DNA of 50,186 nucleotides. It comes from Colwellia marinimaniae. GTDB taxonomy: Bacteria; Pseudomonadota; Gammaproteobacteria; Enterobacterales; Alteromonadaceae. The first letter of the stretch is position 1. Each line of letters opens with the position of its first letter. Below the pieces are notes generated by a model. That model was not told the origin of the DNA, made no database searches, and saw only the letters and a program-made list of their open reading frames with translations. A program made the position numbers and the translations under genes. Below are positions 1 through 5,699 of this stretch, one piece after another. Where the stretch lies: positions 1 through 50,186 of the forward strand of contig NZ_BDQM01000027.1 in assembly GCF_002207865.1 (NCBI RefSeq), read 5' to 3'.

Positions 1-624
1 GTTAAACCGCCCAAACAGCAAGTAATTCAAGCGGTATTATCACTTAACGAAGTGGCGGCGATTATCAATACCACCCGTAAATTCCGCTATCAGGTATTTT
101 ACCTCACTACCTACAGCTTAGGTTTACGCTTAAGTGAATCGCTCAACTTGACCATTGCCGATATCGACAGTGAATTAATGCAGGTGCATGTACGTAATAC
201 TAAATCTAAACGTGACCGACTAGTGCCTTTACCGCAAACAACCTTATTGGCCTTACGACGCTATTGGCAAACTCACCGCCATCCAAGTTTACTGTTTCCT
301 GGCAGGGTGGACCCTAAGAATAACGCCATTAAACCTTGGCTGATGGACAAGGGGGGCGTACAAAAAACGATTAAAATTGTCGCGAAAGACTGCGGTATTA
401 GTAAGAATGTTCATGTCCATACCCTGCGCCATTCCATTGCGACACACCTGTTTGAGCACGGTTTGAGTTTACGTGCTATTCAAGTGTTCCTGGGTCACGC
501 AAGTCCAATCACTACCGCCAGGTATACCCGCATGACCCAAGAAGCCAAACACAACAGTGCGATAATGCTTAATAGCATTATCAATACGTTGAGTATTCAT
601 TGGCAGGAGCAAAACCATGATTAA
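1..624 (+). CDS. Tyrosine recombinase (partial, 5' end outside window)
   Basis: The reading frame is open from the first base, so the N-terminal SAM-like domain lies upstream of the window. The visible part is the catalytic domain of a phage-integrase-type recombinase. It has the Arg box (GLRLSE), the beta-hairpin Lys (TKSKRDR), the HxLRH box (HTLRHS), the second His (LGHAS) and the nucleophile Tyr (TARYTRM), so it looks intact. It overlaps the following IS91-type transposase by 8 bases. Pairing of a recombinase with an IS91 transposase is a known arrangement in this IS group, so it is probably part of the mobile element. It lacks the extra segment before patch III that marks integron integrases, so it is not IntI. 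A GTG at 52 could be read as a start but would cut the domain. Confidence 0.9.
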   Translation, partial: VKPPKQQVIQAVLSLNEVAAIINTTRKFRYQVFYLTTYSLGLRLSESLNLTIADIDSELMQVHVRNTKSKRDRLVPLPQTTLLALRRYWQTHRHPSLLFPGRVDPKNNAIKPWLMDKGGVQKTIKIVAKDCGISKNVHVHTLRHSIATHLFEHGLSLRAIQVFLGHASPITTARYTRMTQEAKHNSAIMLNSIINTLSIHWQEQNHD

Positions 625-1681
625 CTTAGCAACCATTGCCAATAAATATCACGTTATGTTTGAACAGCGCTACGGTAAAAAGTTACAAGCCAAACACCAC
701 TACGCGCTTAAACAAATTATAGCCTGTCATACACCTGCTGCGGGAGCGATGTTATACCACTGCGGTGATTGCCATGAAGATAAAACCCTTTTGCCCTCTT
801 GCGGTCATCGTCATTGCCCATCGTGTCAACATAAGTGCAACAGTCATTGGTTAGCGATGCAGCAACAAAAACTATTGCCGATCGATTACTACCTCGCCAC
901 CTTTACCTTACCAGCACAGTTACGCCCTTTTGTTTGGTCTCATCAAAAGTGGGCGTATCAGGCCATGTTTCTTGCGGCAAAAGAAACGCTGGATGCGTTC
1001 TTTAAGAACGATAAAAAACTCGGTGAATGCAACGGCTTAGTCGCGGTATTACATACGCATTCTCGGCAGCTTGATTTTCATCCCCACGTGCATTTTATTG
1101 TGCCCGCTGGAGGATTAAGTAAAAACAAAATGTGTTGGCTAACCAAAACAGGTAAATACCTTTTTACTGCGGATAACTTAGCAAAGGTCTTTCGCGGTAA
1201 GTTTATAGCAATGATGAAAGATGCCTCGTACTACCTACCAAACAAAACGCCTACCGAATGGAATGCTGACTGCGAATATGTCGGCAAAGGCAATGAAGCA
1301 TTAACCTACCTCGCTCGGTATTTATATCGCGGCGTGATTAGCGAAAACAATATTCTCGCACTTGAAAATGATGAGGTCAGTTTTCAGTATAAAGACAGTA
1401 AGAGTAAAACGTTTAAAACCATCACCGAGCATGCTTGTAAGTTTTTGTGGCGAGTAATACAACATGTTTTACCCAAAGGATTCAGGCGAGCGCGTAATTA
1501 TGGTTTTTTACACGGCAATGCCAAAGCAACATTAAAACGTTTGCAGCTGCAATTAAACGTTAACTTGCCACCGCTGCAGCCAGTGATTAAAAAACCGGTG
1601 TGTTGTGACAAATGCCATCAACCGATGGAGCTTTACCTAATGCGCATTGCCAATAAAATCATCTTAGATGGAACGAGATAA
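617..1681 (+). CDS. tnpA: IS91 family transposase (HUH, Y2 type)
   Basis: 354 aa. An N-terminal zinc-binding region holds clustered Cys/His (CGDC near residue 49, then CGHRHCPSCQHKC). The HUH metal motif is H157-V-H159 within HPHVHF. Two tyrosines four apart (Y231 and Y235, in YLARY) match the paired catalytic tyrosines of IS91 transposases, which nick and join single strands in rolling-circle transposition. A C-terminal Cys pair cluster (CCDKCHQ) follows. The start codon overlaps the recombinase stop by 8 bases, which suggests translational coupling. No frameshift is visible, so the element may still be active. Confidence 0.93.
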   Translation: MINLATIANKYHVMFEQRYGKKLQAKHHYALKQIIACHTPAAGAMLYHCGDCHEDKTLLPSCGHRHCPSCQHKCNSHWLAMQQQKLLPIDYYLATFTLPAQLRPFVWSHQKWAYQAMFLAAKETLDAFFKNDKKLGECNGLVAVLHTHSRQLDFHPHVHFIVPAGGLSKNKMCWLTKTGKYLFTADNLAKVFRGKFIAMMKDASYYLPNKTPTEWNADCEYVGKGNEALTYLARYLYRGVISENNILALENDEVSFQYKDSKSKTFKTITEHACKFLWRVIQHVLPKGFRRARNYGFLHGNAKATLKRLQLQLNVNLPPLQPVIKKPVCCDKCHQPMELYLMRIANKIILDGTR

Positions 1682-1924
1682 AACAAGGATGTGTATTAAC
1701 AGAGGGATTTGTGTGCGTAATGCTGTTTATTCACCAGCATCAATATGAATGAATTGAGGGTTAGCGATGTAAAAACAACCAGGTTTTGTACCGAAAATTG
1801 CAAAGGGTTATGTTGCGATTGTGGCGGTACTCGCCCTAAAAAAACACCAACAACCATGGCATTAAAAGCCACCTACCTCAGTATTTATATATTTCCTATA
1901 AAGAGTACAGCTAATCGACCGAGC

Positions 1925-1978
1925 TTGTTCAACAACAGGATAAAGTTGCGGCTGCGCGCAACCTATCCTTGTTTATTA
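1925..1978 (-). repeat. Short attC-like inverted repeat
   Basis: The arms GTTGCG/CGCAAC and AGGATA/TATCCT form a near-perfect stem around a short loop. It directly follows the stop of the minus-strand cassette gene. The outer end reads GTTGAAC on the minus strand, which fits the GTTRRRY core, but the other core is degenerate. It is shorter than, and unlike, the other attC sites here. It may be a short attC site at which the IS91-like element landed. Confidence 0.42.
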
Positions 1979-2347
1979 GCTGTATATTACGCTGAACCAA
2001 CTTGTACTAGCAATACCAAAAAAGAATAACCATGACAAGTGCTTACCGCGAGAAAATAATAGAGAAACAATTCCGCTTATAGAAAACACAACCGTAATTG
2101 TTATAAGAACTTCTGACCGAAGATCCCCGCTTGGGCTGGACAAAAAATACAATATTGCAGCAAAGCCCCACCAAGCCAATGTGGTTAGATGCCAAGCAAA
2201 CCTTAAAACTCGTTTAGTAAACCAATCACTACCGTGTAATTTAGGAAGATTATCACGTCTAAATAAACGTATAAGAATATACTTTTCACCGAAATATGAA
2301 TGAATAAATCCGATGAATATAAGTAGAAAAGAACCGATAAGTAGCAT
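1976..2347 (-). CDS. Integron cassette membrane protein
   Basis: 123 aa with about four predicted hydrophobic segments: the N-terminus, residues about 50-68, about 80-97 and the C-terminal segment. The loops are basic and aromatic-rich. GAGG lies 6 bases before the ATG. The gene starts just downstream (minus strand) of the attC site at 2362-2458 and is followed by a shorter attC-like repeat, so it is a complete cassette. I do not recognise the family and predict no function. Confidence 0.7.
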   Translation of the reverse strand: MLLIGSFLLIFIGFIHSYFGEKYILIRLFRRDNLPKLHGSDWFTKRVLRFAWHLTTLAWWGFAAILYFLSSPSGDLRSEVLITITVVFSISGIVSLLFSRGKHLSWLFFFGIASTSWFSVIYS

Positions 2348-2361
2348 AAGTGCCTCTATAC

Positions 2362-2458
2362 AGCTAACGCCCGCTTAAGCGGAAAAATACAGTTGGCTAT
2401 AATTTGTAGCGTAGCGGAAAAAGCCAACTGTATTTTTTCCGTTTGAAGCGCTTGTTAT
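2362..2458 (-). repeat. attC site A
   Basis: Read on the minus strand it runs from TAACAAG to GGGCGTTAGC. The arms are complementary, with the inner pair AGTTGGCT/AGCCAACT and outer CCGC/GCGG. It has the TAACAA...GCGTTA layout typical of Vibrio and Alteromonadales chromosomal integrons. It separates the cassette genes at 1976 and 2493, both on the minus strand. Confidence 0.9.
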
Positions 2459-2492
2459 ATATACATTAACACCAAACTATGAAACTATGAAA

Positions 2493-3026
2493 CTATGAAA
2501 CTTTAGTGTTTACCCAAGCTTCAAAAGATGGGATTACAATTAGCGAATTTTGGTTTAAAACATTTGCATGTTCTTTTATAGCTGGATGAATCGAGTTGAT
2601 TTTTGAGGTAAGTAAGCTTCTATCAATAGCATCAGGATCTGTTTCTTGCTCAGGCTCGAACCATTCTCCATATCCGAAGTCACAACCAGAAGCTAAATAA
2701 CGCAGAAAAAAAGTTAGCGTTTGAGCTACATTAAAGAGCTCTCCCTCGGAACCCAAAAATACAACGGCAGGAGGAAACTCATTAGCATATTGCCACAGTA
2801 AAAAAGAAGACCCCGTACCATCGCGACCAAACTTGATAAATATATCAGTCTCAGTTTTCCAATTTGAGTTAAGCCCCCAAGACGATAAATCTTCATCTGC
2901 TTCAGATTCTGATAAAGGAGATAATTCAAAATCTATAGGCCAACCAATTATTCCTTTTTCACATAATTCGGAAAGTAATTCATAAGAGCTTTGCGTTTCT
3001 GTATCCATTTGAGAATTAAACTCCAT
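2493..3026 (-). CDS. Cassette protein, possibly SMI1/KNR4 (SUKH)-like
   Basis: 177 aa, acidic and soluble with no signal peptide. The core (FIKFGRDGTGSSFLLW, then PAVVFLGSEGEL and a helix ending FFLRYLASG) resembles the SUKH fold used by many toxin-immunity proteins. The match is by eye and weak. I start at the ATG at 3026, because the upstream in-frame ATG (3053) lies inside the attC end. No clear ribosome site is seen, as is common in cassettes. It lies between attC sites A and B. If it is SUKH, a role as an orphan immunity protein is possible but unproven. Confidence 0.65.
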   Translation of the reverse strand: MEFNSQMDTETQSSYELLSELCEKGIIGWPIDFELSPLSESEADEDLSSWGLNSNWKTETDIFIKFGRDGTGSSFLLWQYANEFPPAVVFLGSEGELFNVAQTLTFFLRYLASGCDFGYGEWFEPEQETDPDAIDRSLLTSKINSIHPAIKEHANVLNQNSLIVIPSFEAWVNTKVS

Positions 3027-3041
3027 ACTAGGGATTGTATA

Positions 3042-3138
3042 TATAACGCCCAAATAACGGGCTAAGTAAGACTTGCTAAACTGTGAAACGAAGTGGAACC
3101 GAGCAAGTGTTACGTGTCCCAGTTGATTTGCTTGTTAG
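3042..3138 (-). repeat. attC site B
   Basis: On the minus strand it starts TAACAAG and ends GGGCGTTAT. The inner arms are ACTTGCT/AGCAAGT instead of the AGTTGGCT/AGCCAACT shared by the other sites, so it belongs to a diverged subtype. The layout and outer cores are the same. Confidence 0.85.
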
Positions 3139-3361
3139 TTGCAACATACTTTCACCAAGTACAACAATAACTTAAACGCACCGTAATGAAAATACCAAAC
3201 CGTGAATTTGAGCCATTACACTCACTATTTAGAGTGAATAGTTACGCTAATACACCTTTCAGAAACGTGATAAAAGTGACTAACTTATTCGCGGTAAAAC
3301 ACCAAACAGTGAATTGGTGAAACTGAATTATTTAGCACTTAGACGATATTTTTTATTAGCC
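3139..3361 (-). other. Integron cassette without a credible ORF
   Basis: About 220 bases lie between attC sites B and C. On the minus strand there are only very short frames (14-17 codons). Two imperfect copies of a roughly 40-base stretch are present, each carrying a TTCAC-GTTTGGT core. Translated pieces such as GLVF and YLVKVCCN faintly recall the small DUF3265 proteins of Vibrio cassettes, so this could be a decayed gene of that kind. It could also carry a promoter or RNA. I see nothing decisive. Confidence 0.4.
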
Positions 3362-3453
3362 AACTAACGCTTTGCTAAGCGGAAAATAATGGTTGGCTAT
3401 AATCGCGAAGCGATGGCCAACTGTTATTTTTCCGTTTGAGCAACTTGTTATAT
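3362..3453 (-). repeat. attC site C
   Basis: On the minus strand it runs from TAACAAG to AGCGTTAG. The arms are GTTGGCT/GGCCAACT with a short GCGAAGCG tip. It follows the stop codon of the 72-aa cassette gene. Confidence 0.88.
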
Positions 3454-3465
3454 GCAATTATGCAC

Positions 3466-3684
3466 CTAAATATTAGATGTGTTTTTATTTGAAACATCAT
3501 TTTTAAGCGCCAATACTGCAACAAATATTAAGCCTAATGGCGGCATAAATGACAGTAGAAAACCAATAAAGGTTGTTGTTTTAACATTTTGGGTTTTACG
3601 TTTACCGAGATAGTAACTTAAGCCACTTATTACGATAACTGATAGTAAAATGAATTGGCCGAGCAATGTTGCATTGATATTCAT
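3466..3684 (-). CDS. Small cassette membrane protein
   Basis: 72 aa with two predicted transmembrane helices (about residues 8-25 and 41-60) separated by a basic loop (GKRKTQ), and a polar Asn-rich tail. The start is the ATG at 3684, which has AAGGAG six bases upstream. A longer in-frame start at 3714 lies inside the attC site and is rejected. It is a complete cassette between attC sites C and D. The family is not recognised. Confidence 0.72.
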   Translation of the reverse strand: MNINATLLGQFILLSVIVISGLSYYLGKRKTQNVKTTTFIGFLLSFMPPLGLIFVAVLALKNDVSNKNTSNI

Positions 3685-3702
3685 ACGAAACTCCTTTTTG
3701 CA

Positions 3703-3801
3703 TATAACGCCCAATTAACAGGCAAAAAATAGTTGGCTAAAATAAGCGACGAAGGAGCAAAAGCCAACTGTTTTTTGTCCTTGTTTAATTTCTTGTTATG
3801 T
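3703..3801 (-). repeat. attC site D
   Basis: The minus-strand order is TAACAAG, arm CAGTTGGCT, a tip rich in CTCCTTCGTCG, arm AGCCAACT, and GGGCGTTAT. This is the layout most typical of Vibrio-type attC sites. Confidence 0.92.
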
Positions 3802-3809
3802 TTTGATCG

Positions 3810-3831
3810 CCTCGGTGCGTGAACACCGAGG
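3810..3831 (-). other. Hairpin after a micro-ORF
   Basis: A perfect 8-bp stem, CCTCGGTG/CACCGAGG, has a 6-base loop. It lies 8 bases beyond the stop of the 33-aa ORF and just before attC site D. No U-tract follows on the minus strand, so it is more likely an mRNA-stabilising or weak terminator structure than a classic rho-independent terminator. Confidence 0.45.
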
Positions 3832-3838
3832 ACTTGGT

Positions 3839-3940
3839 TTACAGTAATCCGATAAAGTGCAAGGTATCTAGAAGTTCGGAAACAGCTAGGATAACCAAAG
3901 CAACATTAAAAGTTACTTTTACAGTGGTTTGCTTTTTCAT
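3839..3940 (-). CDS. 33-aa hydrophobic micropeptide in a cassette
   Basis: This is a short frame beginning MKKQTTVK. A roughly 20-residue hydrophobic stretch follows (FNVALVILAVSELL) and then DTLHFIGLL. A positively charged start plus one helix fits a small inner-membrane peptide; toxin-like or regulatory roles are possible but unproven. AAGG lies 8 bases before the ATG. It is the only plausible minus-strand frame in the cassette between attC D and E, matching the gene direction of the array. A long plus-strand frame over the same cassette is antisense to it. Confidence 0.5.
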   Translation of the reverse strand: MKKQTTVKVTFNVALVILAVSELLDTLHFIGLL

Positions 3941-4172
3941 GGCATGAGCCTTAAAAATGCAGCCACATCAGCGCTGAGTGACTACGTTATTAACGTGATC
4001 GCTCTTTGGTGGTTACTACAATGCGCATTCATTACCATATGCGGCTATGGCTCGTTCGCTATATATTGGCCACCTAACGGAGTATGTGCCCATGCTCCGG
4101 GGAGTTTTTCTAGTCTGATTTCTGCGCCGCACTCAGATTGTTCAGGCTAGATTCTCCCAATACTTTTAAAAA
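3941..4172 (-). other. Long structured leader of the micropeptide cassette
   Basis: About 230 bases separate attC E from the micro-ORF. On the minus strand there is a hairpin with stem CGGAGCATG/CATACTCCG (one G-U pair, about 4078-4099) and a smaller ACGTT/AACGT palindrome near 3985. Only a 20-codon frame starts here. The length and structure suggest an untranslated RNA or regulatory leader. This is inference. Confidence 0.35.
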
Positions 4173-4270
4173 CATAACGCCCACTTAAGCGGACAAAAAT
4201 TGTTGGTTATAATGTGTAGCGAAGCGGAACCTAACCAACTGTTTTTGTTCCGTTTGAAGTGCTTGTTAGC
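4173..4270 (-). repeat. attC site E
   Basis: On the minus strand it runs from TAACAAGC to GGGCGTTAT. The arms are AGTTGGTT/AACCAACT with outer CCGCTT/AAGCGG pairs. It closes the first (attI-proximal) cassette. Confidence 0.9.
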
Positions 4271-4271
4271 A

Positions 4272-4379
4272 CTACTTACCCTTGTTCTTATGCTTTTCTT
4301 TGCTGTTTGTAATAATTCCTCTGCGATCAGATGTTATCGGTTTTGATGGTGCAGGTACGCTTGGTTTTTTATCAGTCAT
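4272..4379 (-). CDS. 35-aa basic micropeptide, coupled to upstream gene
   Basis: This short frame starts MTDKKPSVPAPSKP and ends in a Lys-rich tail (KEKHKNKGK). It begins 2 bases after the stop of the 195-aa membrane protein gene and stops 2 bases before attC E, so the two genes share one cassette and are probably translationally coupled. It is Pro/Lys-rich, without a membrane segment, and looks disordered. The family is not recognised. Tight packing between a stop codon and attC is what supports it as a gene. Confidence 0.6.
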   Translation of the reverse strand: MTDKKPSVPAPSKPITSDRRGIITNSKEKHKNKGK

Positions 4380-4381
4380 GT

Positions 4382-4969
4382 TTAAGCCTTTAAGTAATAA
4401 TTAAATGAAAATATAATAAATCCGATACCAGCAAAGGTAGCAGACAAAATGGTTAGAATTGAAGATATACGTAGTTTTAAGCCTCTTGCAGCATTTGTGG
4501 TATTCCCTTTAGAACAAGCGGCATCTAAATTGGTTAATAAGTCATTTAACGTGTTCATATAAATAGAATCTTGACCACTTAGCAGTTTTTCATGTGCGGA
4601 GTTGGAATAGTCAGCCCAGCTATTATTGTATAGAGGTTTATAGCCCCCGAATGCAGGTATTGCAATTGCTGAAAACGCAAAGGCTAGGACACCAAAAATA
4701 ATAGAAAAAATAACAAAGAAATAGCAAGGTGTAAGGATAGGGACAAGATCGGGTAACTTTGAGGCCTTAGTATAAGCCCATTCAATTATCGCTATATCGA
4801 AACCAATAAGAATAACCGCAAGCCATAGTAATGTTCTAGCAACGACTACTTGATGCCTATTTATGTCAACGAGATGAACGTAATACTCCTTCTCTGACAT
4901 AGCAACAAGCTTATCAAGAGATTTTGAATATCCATCTGAGTCATAACTTATAGATTTTTCATTGCACAA
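4382..4969 (-). CDS. Cassette membrane protein, first in the array
   Basis: 195 aa. A polar N-terminal helix is followed by three or four hydrophobic segments (about residues 47-66, 80-105 and 170-190), with a soluble stretch of about 55 residues before the last one. The overall layout loosely recalls SLATT-type 2TM proteins, but I cannot assign it. Translation probably starts at TTG (4969), because a strong AAGGAGG lies 9 bases upstream. It directly follows the attI-like junction at about 4989, so it is the most recently inserted cassette in standard integron logic. Confidence 0.75.
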   Translation of the reverse strand: MCNEKSISYDSDGYSKSLDKLVAMSEKEYYVHLVDINRHQVVVARTLLWLAVILIGFDIAIIEWAYTKASKLPDLVPILTPCYFFVIFSIIFGVLAFAFSAIAIPAFGGYKPLYNNSWADYSNSAHEKLLSGQDSIYMNTLNDLLTNLDAACSKGNTTNAARGLKLRISSILTILSATFAGIGFIIFSFNYYLKA

Positions 4970-4984
4970 AACTCGAAACCTCCT

Positions 4985-5186
4985 TGTAGTGCTAACAGCT
5001 TAATAGAGAGAATAATTCCGTGTTTAAACACGGACTTTTTCCGTCTATCATGATATTTAATGCATACTAAAATACTCTCTTTAATATTTAATATCAAAGA
5101 CTTTAATAAAACTTTAACTTTTTCATTATTGCGTGCATTACGGAAATATTCCGTCTATCAAAGACACATTTACAATTCCAACTATA
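4985..5186 (-). promoter_or_regulatory. attI-like region of the decayed integron
   Basis: On the minus strand the first cassette begins at a TGTTAGCAC core (about 4988-4996) with no attC stem on the other side, as expected for attI. The region also holds a 12-base direct repeat TTCCGTCTATCA (5039-5050 and 5149-5160) and a perfect 16-bp palindrome, CCGTGTTTAAACACGG (5018-5033). The repeats could be accessory integrase-binding sites. The palindrome could be an operator or terminator. The assignment rests on position between the cassettes and the intI relic. Confidence 0.55.
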
Positions 5187-5202
5187 CTGTATACAAACAC
5201 AG
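5187..5202 (+). promoter_or_regulatory. LexA (SOS) box upstream of the intI relic
   Basis: The sequence is CTGT-N8-ACAG, preceded by TA, which is the enterobacterial/Vibrio LexA operator pattern. It overlaps a TATACT -10-like hexamer (5183-5188) and lies 22 bases before the start codon of the integrase relic. LexA control of intI is established for Vibrio and mobile integrons, so the position is exactly as expected. Confidence 0.7.
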
Positions 5203-5224
5203 CCATTAAATATTTATTTTTACT

Positions 5225-5346
5225 ATGTCTGAATCGTTTTTTTAAATAGCATAGGTGAATTTTTGAACACACGTAGATTTGCTAAAAGGACTATTCAAAC
5301 TTACATTTATTGGATCAAGCGATATATTATTTTCAACCAAATATAA
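5225..5346 (+). pseudogene. intI: Integron integrase relic (N-terminus only, frameshifted)
   Basis: The ATG at 5225 opens MSESFF and stops at once in a run of seven T. One more T would continue into LNSIGEFLNT and then RRFAKRTIQTYIYWIKRYI. That matches the N-terminal DNA-binding domain of Vibrio-type IntI (the REFMQTRYYAKKTIEAYLHW region as I remember it for V. cholerae IntIA). The frame ends at TAA 5344 after about 40 residues of a protein normally near 320 aa, and a REP-like inverted repeat begins on the next base. All catalytic residues are missing. It is divergent from the cassettes, as a real intI would be. Confidence 0.78.
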
Positions 5347-5384
5347 CAGACACCCACTAAATGGAAATAATGAGTGGGTGTCTG
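5347..5384. repeat. REP-like inverted repeat at the intI truncation
   Basis: Perfect 12-bp arms, CAGACACCCACT/AGTGGGTGTCTG, surround a 14-base loop. One arm recurs alone at about 30082-30093 (CCAGACACCCACT). This suggests a dispersed REP/RAYT-type palindrome whose arrival or recombination removed the rest of intI. From here to 5608 I see no gene. Confidence 0.6.
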
Positions 5385-5608
5385 GTGTTTTATCCAACTT
5401 AATTTCACATAGTGAAAATCGCTACTAAACGTAGTGGCTAACAAAACGGCCTGAACAAAAGCATTTTTTTATCCAACGGAACTTGGTTGAAAGCGCTGTA
5501 TTGCAAAGAATTCATTGCTAAAAAGCAACTATTTATCGCCATTTTAAAAAGTAAAAGACAAGCATAAGTTCACCTGTACCAATAACACAGTAACAAAAAA
5601 ATCAAACC

Positions 5609-5642
5609 TGACACTTGTGTCAACTATTCATTCTGCTATAGT
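5609..5642 (+). promoter_or_regulatory. xdhA promoter with shared TGACAC-N2-GTGTCA operator
   Basis: The operator TGACACTTGTGTCA (5609-5622) overlaps a -35-like TTGTGT (5615-5620). A 16-base spacer and an extended -10, TGC-TATAGT (5637-5642), follow. The same operator, -35 and spacing recur upstream of bhcB (35041-35074, minus strand). An IclR-type regulator such as BhcR is the natural candidate; this is inference. Confidence 0.68.
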
Positions 5643-5699
5643 AAAATCATACGAATATTCAAATCGACACTAAAAATCAAAATTAAAGCGGAAAGAATA

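Larger units (their letters stand above)
1..1926 (+). mobile_element. IS91-like element, right part
   Basis: This comprises the recombinase, the HUH transposase and about 240 bases of non-coding DNA after it. That tail holds a short hairpin (ATGCTG/CAGCAT, about 1721-1736) and a second one (GGCG/CGCC, about 1823-1837), as expected for a rolling-circle origin end. I place the right border near 1922-1930, where CTTG and GTTC occur together; IS91 elements are known to insert next to CAAG or GAAC. The border and the left end are inferred, and the left end is outside the window. Confidence 0.5.

Noticed and set aside
1..624. Recombinase as the integron integrase of the nearby array
   Set aside because: It lacks the IntI-specific insert before the HxLRH box, is coupled to an IS91 transposase, and the true intI relic lies at the other end of the array.
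1745..2029. 94-codon plus-strand frame with a CxxxCKGLCCDCGG motif like the tail of YceD/DUF177
   Set aside because: It spans the likely IS91 border and the attC-like repeat, overlaps the minus-strand cassette gene, lacks a ribosome site and has no other YceD features.
3929..4150. 73-codon plus-strand frame
   Set aside because: It is antisense to the array direction and starts inside the 33-aa micro-ORF. Not listed as a gene, though its conservation should be checked.
2362..4270. attC stems as rho-independent terminators
   Set aside because: They carry conserved TAACAA and GCGTTA cores, share arm sequences and lack a U-tract placed after the stem.
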